The notes beneath the pieces are model-generated. The model was not told where the DNA came from. It made no database searches and saw only the letters and a list, made by a program, of their open reading frames with translations. 64,000 nucleotides of DNA from Arsenicibacter sp965247375 (GTDB taxonomy: Bacteria; Bacteroidota; Bacteroidia; Cytophagales; Spirosomataceae). The position numbers and the translations under genes were made by a program. The stretch is from NCBI GenBank assembly GCA_965247375.1, contig CBDFHU010000014.1, positions 1 through 64,000 of the forward strand. The letters are read 5' to 3'. Shown one piece after another: positions 9,401 through 18,069 of the stretch. Positions within the stretch are counted from its first letter, which is position 1; each line of letters begins with the position of its first letter.

Positions 9401-9585
9401 GATCAGAAAAGGGCTTTGGAGAATAAACACATTAACGGAGCATTTCTAATGATGGGGCTCCTGTATAGCGGTAGGTCAAAACTGCCGCCGGATACTGACC
9501 ATTTGCTCAATTAACTATACGTTGCGTCTGTGTCCGGCGTATATTCAGCAGCCACTCTGTCTCAACCAACAATCCTTTTGCAGGT

Positions 9586-10365
9586 ATGCTTTCCTTTTTC
9601 AGATTTTTCCTGTTAACAAGTACGCTGTTGCTAAGTACGCCGATGATCAGTGCTGCACAACCCTTTTCCGGTGACTGGCAAGGTCAGCTGAAAAGCCCGG
9701 CTCAGACAGTAGCCGCCACACTCCGGCTTATTCCGAAAGGTCAGCAACTGAGCGGGCGGCTCGACATTGCCGGTGACAGCTATACCCTTACCGGTACGAT
9801 CACCGGAAACAAAGCCTCCGGCACCATGACCTATCCGGCCGACGGTTCGACATTTCCGTTTACCATGCAGCTTAGCGGTACTACCCTACAGGTCAATATA
9901 ACGGCATTCGGGGTAAACATGGTGGGCGCATTTACCAAATCAGCCGGTGCGGTCACATCCCCGACGGCAGGGTCTGACAAGTTGTACCGCGATCCGGCGC
10001 TGATCGGTGCCTGGCAGACCTCAGAGCAATACGGAGGCGGTGCCAACAGCGGGGGATTTTACGGTGGCAGCACGTCGACGATGATCCTGAACGCCGATGG
10101 CAGCTTCGGTGATGGCGGCTCAACATCGTACATTAGCGGCAGTAACTCGTCGGGAATTTCGCAGGGCAAAGGCAATCAGGTAATTGCGCAGCTCAATGCT
10201 ATGGGCGCGAAATGGTTTACAAAAGGCAACATCTTTTATGTACGCATAAAACAGAACGGCACTGTGCAGGACATTCCATCCTCGAAGTATTACGTCGAAA
10301 ACAACAATGCCCTCCTGACCGACCTGAAAACGGGCGCTAAAACGCTGTACCGTCGCGTACGCTGA
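9586..10365 (+). CDS. Secreted protein of unknown function
   Basis: 259 residues. A signal peptide (about residues 1-24, ending ISAAQ) is followed by a lipocalin- or beta-sandwich-like stretch (FSGDWQGQLK ... LRLIPKGQQLSGRLDIAG) resembling small beta-rich periplasmic domains, then a Gly/Ser-rich linker and a second beta-rich half with NADGSFGDGG. I do not recognise the family. It is convergent with the OmpA-like gene and shares a hairpin with it. Confidence 0.7.
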   Translation: MLSFFRFFLLTSTLLLSTPMISAAQPFSGDWQGQLKSPAQTVAATLRLIPKGQQLSGRLDIAGDSYTLTGTITGNKASGTMTYPADGSTFPFTMQLSGTTLQVNITAFGVNMVGAFTKSAGAVTSPTAGSDKLYRDPALIGAWQTSEQYGGGANSGGFYGGSTSTMILNADGSFGDGGSTSYISGSNSSGISQGKGNQVIAQLNAMGAKWFTKGNIFYVRIKQNGTVQDIPSSKYYVENNNALLTDLKTGAKTLYRRVR

Positions 10366-10387
10366 CACCTGATTCTATATACCAAAA

Positions 10388-10414
10388 AGGCCCTGCACGG
10401 TCTGTACAGGGCCT
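10388..10414. terminator. Bidirectional hairpin
   Basis: AGGCCCTG (10388-10395) pairs with CAGGGCCT (10407-10414); A residues precede and a T-rich stretch follows. It lies between two convergent genes. Confidence 0.75.
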
Positions 10415-10433
10415 CTTGCTTAAGAATGCTTCG

Positions 10434-12074
10434 TTATTTCTTAACGATCAGGAACTCTACCCGACGGTTTTTCTGACGGCCTTCTTCCGTATCATTACCG
10501 GCTACCGGTTTGCTTTCTCCGAAACCTTTGCTGGCAATCCGGTCCGGTTCAATGCCTTTACCGATAAAATATTCGCGTACGGCATCCGCCCGGTCCTGCG
10601 ACAGTTTCTGGTTAACGGCGACCCCGCCCGTATTATCCGTATGTCCGTTGAGCGAGATGGTCATTTTCGGGTTCTCGTTCAGCACTGCTACCATCCGGTC
10701 AAGTTCCGGTGCGGACTCCGGCCGGAGCTCCGACTTACCGGTATCAAAGAAGATATTGTTCAGACGAATGGCCTTTCCTTCTTCGATCGGTACCATCGTC
10801 AGCTCCTTCCCTTTAATTTCCTGAAAGCCTTTCACTTGCGTCAGATCGACGTTTTCGCCCTCAGCAATGAAATTCGGTGCAATGGCCCGCATGCTGTATT
10901 TCTGGCCATAAGGCAATACAATTTTGTACTCCCCCGTAATCGGGTCCGACGTGGCCTCACCAGCTTCATTGCCATCGGGCAAGGTCTGGTAAACGACACG
11001 CGCCTGTACCGGCCGGCCGGTTTTCTGATCAATTACCCGGCCGCTGATGATCGCCACCGGATCAGGACGCAGCAAGGCATTTGGATCGTTGTTGGTTCCA
11101 TTGCCGTTCTGCCCGTTGCCGTTGGGATTGCCCGAACCGGCTTTTGACGGGTCATTATTGGCCAGCGCTGGTGTTGCGGGTACATCGTCAAACATCTTGA
11201 TCCGCACGACATCACCCTTACCTAACGTGCCTTTAAAGCTGGTCATGTAGGCATAATCGCCCGCCGCCGGAATGGAGTAGTAGGCGTCGTAGCCTTCCGT
11301 GTTGATGTTGGGTCCTAAATTCTGTGGTTTCGACCAGTGTTTCCACGTTTTGTCAACGCGTTTGCACACATAAATGTCGTTACTGCCCTGGCCACCTTCC
11401 CGGTTGCTGGAAAAGTACAGCGTTGCCCCGTCAGCCGCCAGAAACGGCGTTGTTTCCGTAAATTTCGTGTTTACTTCAGGGCCCAGACTAACGGGTTTGC
11501 TCCAGCTGCCGTCTTTCTGGCGGAAGCTGACATATAAATCGTCTTCTTTACTGTTTTTCTTTTCGCTGAACGACATGATCAGCACTTTACCATCCGCCGA
11601 CAGGAAACCGCAGTCGTATTGTCCCTGACTCATGCGCTCATAACCGGCGATTTCGAGTTTCTGGGGAACCGACCATCCATTCGTCGTTTTCTTGCTGAAC
11701 GAATAGCCTCGGGTTTCGTAGCGGCCGTTGTTATAAGCCCCTTTAATCAGCATCGTATTACCGTCAGGCGTAATGCTGTAGGCACAGTTATATTCGTCGG
11801 TATTCAGCGGATTTCCTAACCGGCGGGCAGGTCCCCATTTATTGCTGGCAACGTCCAGTTCAGAATACCAGATATCCTGACTGCCTTTATCGCCGTAGGT
11901 ATTCTGCGGATGGCTGACGCGGGCAAAATAGATCGTTTTCCCATCCGGCGAAATCATGGGGTTGATTTCATTAAATTCTGAATTTACCTGATTACCAAGA
12001 TTCTCTACCTTCTGTGCGTTAACTGTGCACAGGCTGGCGAGTACAAGTAACGCGGCCGGTAATCCTTTTGTCAT
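10434..12074 (-). CDS. OmpA family protein with PD40 beta-propeller
   Basis: Outer-membrane or periplasmic protein of 546 residues. After a signal peptide (ending CTVNAQ) come several WD40-like/PD40 repeats (for example INPMISPDGKTIYFARV and TPFLAADGATLYFSSN), a Gly/Asn-rich linker, a carboxypeptidase-regulatory-like beta-sandwich (ISGRVIDQKTGRPVQARVV) and a C-terminal OmpA peptidoglycan-binding domain (NNIFFDTGKSEL ... LNGHTDNTGG ... GFGESKP). This layout is common in Bacteroidota, including T9SS-linked PorE-type proteins, but a specific role cannot be assigned. Confidence 0.9.
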   Translation of the reverse strand: MTKGLPAALLVLASLCTVNAQKVENLGNQVNSEFNEINPMISPDGKTIYFARVSHPQNTYGDKGSQDIWYSELDVASNKWGPARRLGNPLNTDEYNCAYSITPDGNTMLIKGAYNNGRYETRGYSFSKKTTNGWSVPQKLEIAGYERMSQGQYDCGFLSADGKVLIMSFSEKKNSKEDDLYVSFRQKDGSWSKPVSLGPEVNTKFTETTPFLAADGATLYFSSNREGGQGSNDIYVCKRVDKTWKHWSKPQNLGPNINTEGYDAYYSIPAAGDYAYMTSFKGTLGKGDVVRIKMFDDVPATPALANNDPSKAGSGNPNGNGQNGNGTNNDPNALLRPDPVAIISGRVIDQKTGRPVQARVVYQTLPDGNEAGEATSDPITGEYKIVLPYGQKYSMRAIAPNFIAEGENVDLTQVKGFQEIKGKELTMVPIEEGKAIRLNNIFFDTGKSELRPESAPELDRMVAVLNENPKMTISLNGHTDNTGGVAVNQKLSQDRADAVREYFIGKGIEPDRIASKGFGESKPVAGNDTEEGRQKNRRVEFLIVKK

Positions 12075-12146
12075 GATATTGTTGTGGCTGAGATTCAGAC
12101 AGTACCCTGTTTTCTACGATTAACGATGAAGCGGTGTGGCTTAGTA

Positions 12147-13118
12147 CTAGTTTTCCCGCTCAATCAGTTGCCGCGTAAACGAGAGCAGCATTTCCTTGCG
12201 CCCGGACGTCGCCTGTACCTGTTCAAAATTCGACAGCCCTTTCGCGAAATAATCGTTAATGCGCTGTTCGGTCACTTGGCGGATATTGAGCTTGTCGTAG
12301 ATTGCCGTAACGGCTTTCACTTTTTCAGACTTATCAAATTCCCGGCAGCTCAGCCAGCCATTCAGTTCGTCGAGCAAACTACCTTCGGCCTTTTCCAGCG
12401 CTTCGATAAGCAGAAATGTTTTTTTGTTGGCAATGATATCGCCGCCAACCTGCTTCCCGAACTTGGCCGGATCGCCGTAAACATCCAGCAGGTCGTCTTT
12501 CAGTTGAAAACCGATTCCGATATTGATGCCGCCTTCGCGCAGGTGGTTAGTCGAATCCGCATCGGCACCGGCAATAATGCCCCCCAGTTCGAGTGCATAC
12601 CCCAGCAGGACCGATGTTTTGAGCTTAATCATCTCCACATATTCGGCCTCTGTTACGTCCCAGCGGGTTTCAAAATTCATGTCCAGCTGCTGGCCTTCGC
12701 ATACTTCGGCAGCCGTCCGGTTAAAACGGGCCAGTACGTGCCGCATTTTATCAGGTGCCACATCCAGCAGCAGTTCATAGGCATTTACCAACATGACATC
12801 ACCCGACAGAATGGCAATGTTGTGGTTCCATTTTTCATGTACCGTTGGCTGGCCACGGCGCAGCGGAGCCTGATCCATAATGTCGTCGTGCATGAGCGTA
12901 AAGTTGTGGAAGACTTCGACACTGATGGCCGGCTTAATGGCTTTTTCCCAGTCATCCGTAAATAAATAAGCCCCCATCAGGGTAAGCAAGGGACGCATCC
13001 GCTTACCGCCAAGACTCATAATGTACTGAATAGGATCATACAATTCGGCCGGGTGCCGGCCATATTGAGTAGACTGAATTTCCTTTTGAAGTGCCTCAAC
13101 AAAAACGATTGGATTCAT
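12147..13118 (-). CDS. Polyprenyl synthetase (geranylgeranyl/octaprenyl type)
   Basis: Trans-isoprenyl diphosphate synthase that extends allylic diphosphates with isopentenyl diphosphate for quinone or carotenoid side chains. Both aspartate-rich motifs are present: DDIMD in LMHDDIMDQAPLRRGQPTVH and the second, DDLLD, in IGFQLKDDLLDVYGDP. GGKRMRP near residue 40 completes the pattern. At 323 residues, with start MNPIVFVEAL, the length is normal; an upstream in-frame ATG at 13166 is not favoured. Product chain length cannot be read from the sequence. Confidence 0.92.
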   Translation of the reverse strand: MNPIVFVEALQKEIQSTQYGRHPAELYDPIQYIMSLGGKRMRPLLTLMGAYLFTDDWEKAIKPAISVEVFHNFTLMHDDIMDQAPLRRGQPTVHEKWNHNIAILSGDVMLVNAYELLLDVAPDKMRHVLARFNRTAAEVCEGQQLDMNFETRWDVTEAEYVEMIKLKTSVLLGYALELGGIIAGADADSTNHLREGGINIGIGFQLKDDLLDVYGDPAKFGKQVGGDIIANKKTFLLIEALEKAEGSLLDELNGWLSCREFDKSEKVKAVTAIYDKLNIRQVTEQRINDYFAKGLSNFEQVQATSGRKEMLLSFTRQLIEREN

Positions 13119-13244
13119 CCGAACGGGTTTTACGCCCAAAAATAAACAAAACCCAGCCACGCACATAAACGTTGGAGCGCTAAAGCGCGCTTTTCGTCCG
13201 GAATGACTGGTATTAGTATAACGAAGGCAGCGGGCTGTTTGTCT

Positions 13245-14138
13245 TTAGCCGTTCCAAAGTTTCATACGGACGTAATCCATTTCCACCGAATCCAGCGGCT
13301 GATTCCCGTCGTACGATTCCTGTTCGACTACATAGTATTTAATACCTGCCTTTTTCGCTGCGGCCAGGAGCGGTGGCCAGTCAATTTCGCCATTGCCAAG
13401 ATACGTACTTTCGTCCCGGTCTTTGGCTTTGTCTTTTATATGCAGCATCCGGATGTGTTTCGGATATTTTTTGATCCACTCAATGGCATTGGCCTTAGCA
13501 ATTTTCATATTGCAGGTGTCCAGTTGCTGGATAACCAGTCTCGGATCAAGGCGTTCCAGGAAGATTTCGTACAGCAGCTTACCCTCGTGCTGAATCGTAA
13601 ACTCATCGTAATGGTTATGAAAGCCGAATTGCAGACCGGCGGCTTTACAGCGTTCTCCACAGACATTCCACGAGTCCAGCATGCGTTTGACCTCGTCAAG
13701 GTTCTTTTTATCCGAATCGATTCCGGGATTAATCAGGAACGTTTGCCCCATCGTCACCGCATCGGCAATCGCTTTTTTATACCGGTCTGAAATATCCTTT
13801 GCGGAGGCGTTCCAGTCGTTCTTACTGAATAATACATGCGAACTGCTGATGGTCATGCCCAGATCCTGGCAGAATTTCCGGAAGTCGGCAGGGGTCATGC
13901 CATAGCACTTACCGTCAATGTAGTTGGCGGGCTCAACCTCCTTATAACCAATAGCCGCCACCTGCTTCAGCGTGGTCTTCGGATCAATCTTCATATCTTC
14001 CCGAACCGAATACAGCTGCAGGCTGATATGATCAAACAGTTTTTGCGGACCAGCCAGTAATGACGGCACCGTACCCAGCGAGAGCGCCGCTACGGTGCTT
14101 TGTCGTATGAAATTCCGTCGTGATTGCAGGCTTGACAT
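13245..14138 (-). CDS. Tat-exported sugar phosphate isomerase/epimerase-like protein
   Basis: 297-residue TIM-barrel protein of the xylose-isomerase-like (AP endonuclease family 2) superfamily. The N-terminus SRRNFIRQSTVAALSLG is a twin-arginine signal, so the folded protein is probably exported to the periplasm. The body has the expected pattern: ISLQLYSVR, GYKEVEPANY, FGFHNHYDEF (metal-binding His region), QLDTCNM and MLHIKDK. The start at 14138 is chosen because the upstream ATG (14237) would bury the Tat signal. Substrate unknown; such proteins are common in Cytophagales sugar catabolism. Confidence 0.87.
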   Translation of the reverse strand: MSSLQSRRNFIRQSTVAALSLGTVPSLLAGPQKLFDHISLQLYSVREDMKIDPKTTLKQVAAIGYKEVEPANYIDGKCYGMTPADFRKFCQDLGMTISSSHVLFSKNDWNASAKDISDRYKKAIADAVTMGQTFLINPGIDSDKKNLDEVKRMLDSWNVCGERCKAAGLQFGFHNHYDEFTIQHEGKLLYEIFLERLDPRLVIQQLDTCNMKIAKANAIEWIKKYPKHIRMLHIKDKAKDRDESTYLGNGEIDWPPLLAAAKKAGIKYYVVEQESYDGNQPLDSVEMDYVRMKLWNG

Positions 14139-14291
14139 TACCTTAGGGTTTAGGTTTGTTGCACGCCTAAATCTACTGACCTTCCGGCAAATACTCAACT
14201 GCCGCGGATTAGAATAAATATAAAATCCGCGGCACACTGCCTTTTACAGGCAAGCATACCGCGGATCGTATGTCTGAAATCGTGTCTGTAC

Positions 14292-14810
14292 CTAGGCATT
14301 CACAGGTTTCTGCACAAAATACCGGTTCAGCCATGTCGTCTGCGCCGGCACAAGCCAGTCCGACAAAAAGGTAGCTTTAGTGTTCACCAGTGTATTGAAA
14401 ACAGGGGTTTCCGGCGTTAGTTTACCATTGGCAACAGCCGCCTTAATCGCCGGCAGCGTAATGGTCTGTACCTGCTTATCGCTGTCCTGATAGGCAGCAG
14501 AACGGTCAAAAAAGTCGATGGATTCACCGTGCTGCGAAAGCGTTGCTCCGATCTGCCGCAGGAAACCCACCGACGAATCAATGGAGCACCCGCTCGGCAA
14601 GTGATGGCCTTCGTCAACGGCAATCACCACAAACCGGTTAGCAACGACTTTTGCCGCCGCCAGCAGCGGTTCTCCGTGGGCAGCCCAGCCACCCAGCGCC
14701 GGACGCAGCGCGGCGTCTATCTGTTGTACTTCCGCATCCGTCAGCATGCGGTTTGCCTGATATACCCACAAACGGGCAGTATCCGTAATTTCGTCAAAAT
14801 CGATATACAT
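14292..14810 (-). CDS. Conserved hypothetical protein
   Basis: 172-residue cytoplasmic protein without signal peptide or membrane segment; it opens MYIDFDEITDTARLWVYQAN. I recall similar short proteins in other Bacteroidota, sometimes misnamed ABC transporter ATPase, but there is no Walker A motif here. It follows the CCG-domain gene by 49 bases on the same strand, so it is probably the third gene of the Fe-S oxidoreductase operon. Confidence 0.75.
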   Translation of the reverse strand: MYIDFDEITDTARLWVYQANRMLTDAEVQQIDAALRPALGGWAAHGEPLLAAAKVVANRFVVIAVDEGHHLPSGCSIDSSVGFLRQIGATLSQHGESIDFFDRSAAYQDSDKQVQTITLPAIKAAVANGKLTPETPVFNTLVNTKATFLSDWLVPAQTTWLNRYFVQKPVNA

Positions 14811-14859
14811 GGCCTTTTCCGGAACATTCAGGCTGGCTACATCCGGCCCGCCTGTGTTG

Positions 14860-15660
14860 TTACAAACCCTGCCCTTTTGCGATCAGTTCCGCCAGATCGT
14901 AGACCTTGACGCGATCTTCCTGATTTTTATTTTTCACCCCGTCCGACATCATGGTCATGCAGAACGGGCAGGCCACCGCGACCGTATCGGCTCCGGTGCT
15001 CAGTGCCTCTTCGATGCGCTCCACGTTCACATCTTTTTTACCGGCTTCCGGCTCTTTGAAATATTGCGCGCCGCCGGCACCGCAGCAAAGTCCGTTGGCC
15101 CGCGACCGCTTCATCTCAACCAGATCGGCATCCAGCGCGGCCAGTACGGCCCGAGGGGCTTCGTATACTTTGTTGGCTCGCCCCAGATAACAGGAATCAT
15201 GGTACGTAATGCGGCGGCCCTTAAATGATTCACCGCCTTCTACCTTCACGCGGCCTTCGTTGATCAGCTGCTGAAGGTAGGTCGAGTGATGAATCACTTC
15301 ATAATTCCCGCCCAGTGCCGGGTATTCATTTTTAAGCGTGTTAAAACAGTGCGGACAGGCCGTTACAATCTTTTTGACATTGTATCCATCCAGCACCTGA
15401 ATATTGGCCACCGCCTGCATCTGAAACAGAAACTCATTGCCCGCCCGTCGCGCCGGATCACCCGTACAGGTTTCTTCAGGGCCAAGTACGGCAAATTTGA
15501 TTCCGACATGGTTCAGGATACGGGCAAACGCAATGGTCACGCGTTTGTACCGGTCGTCGAATGAGCCGGCACAGCCCACCCAGAACAAAATTTCCGGTTC
15601 TTCGCCGGCGGCCATCATATCGGCCATGGTTGGTACAGTGTATGTTTTTTCAGAAGTCAT
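14860..15660 (-). CDS. CCG-domain (Fe-S)-binding oxidoreductase subunit
   Basis: 266-residue protein with two cysteine-rich CCG domains of the HdrB/HdrD/GlpC type: a first set around FWVGCAGSFD and ACPHCFNTLKNEY, and a second around YHDSCYLGRAN, GLCCGAGGAQ and CPFCMTMM. Such domains bind a noncubane or 4Fe-4S cluster and transfer electrons to quinone or disulfide. With the upstream membrane/ferredoxin-like gene it rebuilds, split in two, the architecture of EtfAB:menaquinone oxidoreductases (FadF-type). This links it to acyl-CoA oxidation, but HdrDE-like alternatives cannot be excluded. Confidence 0.85.
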   Translation of the reverse strand: MTSEKTYTVPTMADMMAAGEEPEILFWVGCAGSFDDRYKRVTIAFARILNHVGIKFAVLGPEETCTGDPARRAGNEFLFQMQAVANIQVLDGYNVKKIVTACPHCFNTLKNEYPALGGNYEVIHHSTYLQQLINEGRVKVEGGESFKGRRITYHDSCYLGRANKVYEAPRAVLAALDADLVEMKRSRANGLCCGAGGAQYFKEPEAGKKDVNVERIEEALSTGADTVAVACPFCMTMMSDGVKNKNQEDRVKVYDLAELIAKGQGL

Positions 15661-15686
15661 TCGTCAATGTTCTTTATATGTTTCAT

Positions 15687-15717
15687 CAGCCAGGCGGTAG
15701 TTAAGTACTACCGGCTG
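15687..15717 (-). other. Intercistronic hairpin
   Basis: CAGCC (15687-15691) and GGTAGT (15696-15701) pair with ACTACC (15707-15712) and GGCTG (15713-15717). The stem fills the 63-base gap between the two oxidoreductase genes and may set their relative expression. Confidence 0.5.
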
Positions 15718-15723
15718 AATCTT

Positions 15724-17085
15724 TTATTTTTCATTGATCTGGTCGGCCCAGTTGAAGCGGTCACCGGGTGAGAACTTCCACGGAGCCATGTTATTTTCAA
15801 TGTTGCTGAACATGGCATTCCAAGAGGCCGGGGCCTGTGATTCTTCCATGACGCGGTACCGGCGCAGTTGCAGGATAATGTCCAGCGGATTGATATTGAT
15901 CGGGCACGCCTGCACACACGCCTGGCAAGTGGTACAGGCATTCAGCTCCTCAGCCGTGATATAATCGCCCAGCAGCGTTTTTTCGTCTTTGTAATCCGCA
16001 CCGTGCTGTTTCCAGCCCTTCTGAATGTCTTCCAGCCGGTCGCGGGTATCCATCATAATTTTGCGGGGCGACAGCTTTTTACCTGTGATATTGGCCGGGC
16101 AGGCCGCCGTACAGCGCCCGCATTCAGTACAGCTGTAGGCATTCATCAGGTTGATCCAGCTGAGATCTTCCACATCCTTTGCCCCAAACCGGCCAATTAC
16201 CGGTTCCCCTCCGGCAGGCGCATCGCTTGTATCTGCCGGGGAGAGGCCCAACATCAGCTGCACCTCTTTGGTAACCTCAGGCATGTTTTTCATCTCGCCC
16301 TTCGGTTTCAGATCCGAGAAATAGACATTCGGGAAGCCCAGGAAAATATGCAGGTGCTTCGAGTAGGTCACATAAACGGCAAACGTCAGAATGCCCAGAA
16401 TGTGAAACCACCACGAAACGCGCTCATAGGCCATCAGCGCCCCGTCGCTCAGGCCCGCAAACCAGGGCTTCAGGAACTGGCTGATGATAAAGTCGGGAAC
16501 AACGCCCTGTAGTTCACCATAATGGCCGATGCCACGGTCGCGCAGGATACTGTCGGCCGCATTCCAGGTCAGAAAGGCCGCCATCAGCAGAATTTCGAAG
16601 GTCAGGATCAGGGCGGCATCCAGCCGCGGCCATTCCGGACGCATCTCTTCATGACGTTCCGGCTGAAAACGCGGGACTTTCGTCACAAAACGACGCAGCA
16701 GGAAAACTACGCAGACCACCAACACGCCCAGCGCCAGGATTTCAAAAAAGTTGATCAGAAACGGATAGACAGCCGTAATAACCGGTGCAAACAGCCGGTG
16801 TGTTCCCAGAATACCGTCCAGAATAATTTCCAGCACTTCGAGGTTAATGATGATAAATCCGGCATAAATGACGAAATGCATGACCGCCACCAGCGGGTTC
16901 GCAAACATTTTTTTCTGTCCGAACGCGACCAGAAGCATAGTGCTCAGGCGTTCCTCAGGATGATCGCTCCGGTTTTCGGCACGGCCCAGCTGAATGGCCC
17001 GCCGGATAAGTCCTACCCGCTTACTAACCAGGAAGCCCGTGACACCAACGGCTAGTACAAAAAGGAATTGCTGAATATACGCCAT
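15724..17085 (-). CDS. Membrane 4Fe-4S oxidoreductase, EtfAB:menaquinone oxidoreductase-like subunit
   Basis: 453 residues. The N-terminal half has about five membrane helices with histidines (for example VAVMHFVIYAGFIIINLEV), as in NarI-like heme b domains. The C-terminal half has two 4Fe-4S motifs, CTECGRCTAACP and CTTCQACVQACP. Joined with the CCG gene 63 bases downstream, this equals the domain order of FadF/EMO proteins, which pass electrons from electron-transfer flavoprotein to menaquinone during beta-oxidation. That role is inferred from architecture. A 15-base palindrome lies in the leader and an operator-bearing promoter lies about 390 bases upstream. Confidence 0.85.
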   Translation of the reverse strand: MAYIQQFLFVLAVGVTGFLVSKRVGLIRRAIQLGRAENRSDHPEERLSTMLLVAFGQKKMFANPLVAVMHFVIYAGFIIINLEVLEIILDGILGTHRLFAPVITAVYPFLINFFEILALGVLVVCVVFLLRRFVTKVPRFQPERHEEMRPEWPRLDAALILTFEILLMAAFLTWNAADSILRDRGIGHYGELQGVVPDFIISQFLKPWFAGLSDGALMAYERVSWWFHILGILTFAVYVTYSKHLHIFLGFPNVYFSDLKPKGEMKNMPEVTKEVQLMLGLSPADTSDAPAGGEPVIGRFGAKDVEDLSWINLMNAYSCTECGRCTAACPANITGKKLSPRKIMMDTRDRLEDIQKGWKQHGADYKDEKTLLGDYITAEELNACTTCQACVQACPININPLDIILQLRRYRVMEESQAPASWNAMFSNIENNMAPWKFSPGDRFNWADQINEK

Positions 17086-17102
17086 AACTCTCCTTTACAA
17101 GA

Positions 17103-17117
17103 CACTGACTATCAGTG
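17103..17117. promoter_or_regulatory. Palindrome in leader of the Fe-S oxidoreductase gene
   Basis: CACTGA-CTA-TCAGTG, a perfect six-base inverted repeat ending 18 bases before the start codon at 17085. It could be a regulator site or a small RNA hairpin. Confidence 0.4.
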
Positions 17118-17164
17118 ATTTTAAAATTATTTTTATTTTTTTGCGTTTTTTTTAGTCCAAAAAC

Positions 17165-17195
17165 TTGCGCAGTGAACATTAAGCGCCTACTTTTG
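17165..17195 (+). promoter_or_regulatory. Promoter of tRNA-Phe
   Basis: TTGCGC (17165-17170), 17-base spacer, TACTTTTG (17188-17195): a perfect TAnnTTTG -7 box 35 bases before the tRNA. Confidence 0.8.
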
Positions 17196-17230
17196 CACCC
17201 ACGTTTGACACCAAACGGACTATCAACTAC

Positions 17231-17303
17231 GGTGATGTAGCTCAGTTGGTAGAGCAAAGGACTGAAAATCCTTGTGTCGGCGGTTCGATTCCGTCCATCA
17301 CCA
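17231..17303 (+). tRNA. tRNA-Phe (anticodon GAA)
   Basis: Acceptor stem GGTGATG (17231-17237) pairs with CATCACC (17296-17302), discriminator A. D arm GCTCAGTTGGTAGAGC, anticodon stem AAGGA/TCCTT with loop CTGAAAA (GAA), T arm CGGTTCGATTCCG. 73 nt, CCA not encoded. Confidence 0.97.
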
Positions 17304-17305
17304 CT

Positions 17306-17338
17306 AAGCGACTGCAAGCAATTGCGGTCGCTTTTTTT
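17306..17338 (+). terminator. Terminator after tRNA-Phe
   Basis: AAGCGACTGCAA pairs with TTGCGGTCGCTT (one G-T pair) around a four-base loop and is followed by seven T residues. Confidence 0.9.
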
Positions 17339-17478
17339 ATGTCCTTTTCTGAAAGCTGCCGGCCTGCAAACGCCTGGCAGCCTGTGTGCCGGCTATCTCC
17401 ATTCCTACCGGTGCTCCCGTCAATTTTCACGCCCATAGTCTGTTAACTTTCCAACCGGTTTGTTGGTTTTGCTCCGCG

Positions 17479-17508
17479 CAAAGATAGTATGCAAGCATAC
17501 TAGTGCAA
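17479..17508 (-). promoter_or_regulatory. Minus-strand promoter with palindromic operator in the spacer
   Basis: On the minus strand: TTGCAC (17503-17508), 16-base spacer, TATCTTTG (17479-17486), a perfect -7 box. The spacer is filled by TAGTATGC-AA-GCATACTA (17485-17502), a perfect palindrome on which a repressor would block polymerase. The same half site recurs at 29295-29308. The first downstream gene on this strand is the Fe-S oxidoreductase at 17085; the transcript would run antisense across tRNA-Phe, so the target is inferred. Confidence 0.7.
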
Positions 17509-18069
17509 TGTTTGTAGTACAATTAATTTGAAAATTATGTTTAAACCGGGAGTAAAGTCGGAAGATACTGTCTGAAAGCCAGGCTTCACACCGGTGAATC
17601 CACAAATCCGCCTTTTATTATACTGGTGAACATAGCGACTACTTCCCTGATCGGGTCAGGCAACCTTACAGGGTCCCATTTGTTATCTTAGTAAAAGACA
17701 ATTTTTGGAATGCGTTTCCGGTCGCATTCTAAACGCGTTTTCTTTAGTAAATTTAAACTTATATACATCCTGTAGATATACGTTTTATGTATAAAAAACA
17801 GGGCGCCAAAGAGCTAAGCACCCGTTTTGGAAAAAGACTGGCTTTTCGCTATCATTTATTACATTTAAAAGATATTCTCACCAAAAAAAGGGTATCTATA
17901 AAATTTTTTAAAGATCAATACCTATTATACCCATATGCCGGCAATCCGGATTTGTGCTCTTTCAGGATAAAGAATAAACTTTCAGATAATCCGGCGGATA
18001 TTCGCTCAAACGGGAAACAGGTAATTAATTTCTTCACTAAATTTCCTAACCTTAATACCAACCTCTATC
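17509..18069. other. AT-rich intergenic region before fbp
   Basis: About 560 bases without a credible gene. It holds a small hairpin, GAATGCG (17708-17714) with CGCATTC (17723-17729), next to the palindrome AAACGCGTTT (17731-17740). An open frame from 17787 runs into fbp in another frame but has no coding character (low-complexity Lys/Phe/Leu). A promoter for fbp must lie here but no perfect box was seen. Confidence 0.55.

Noticed and set aside
17242..17436. Minus-strand open frame ending in a GIEPPTQGFSVLCSTN-like peptide
   Set aside because: It is the antisense translation of tRNA-Phe, a known false gene call; the real feature is the tRNA on the plus strand.
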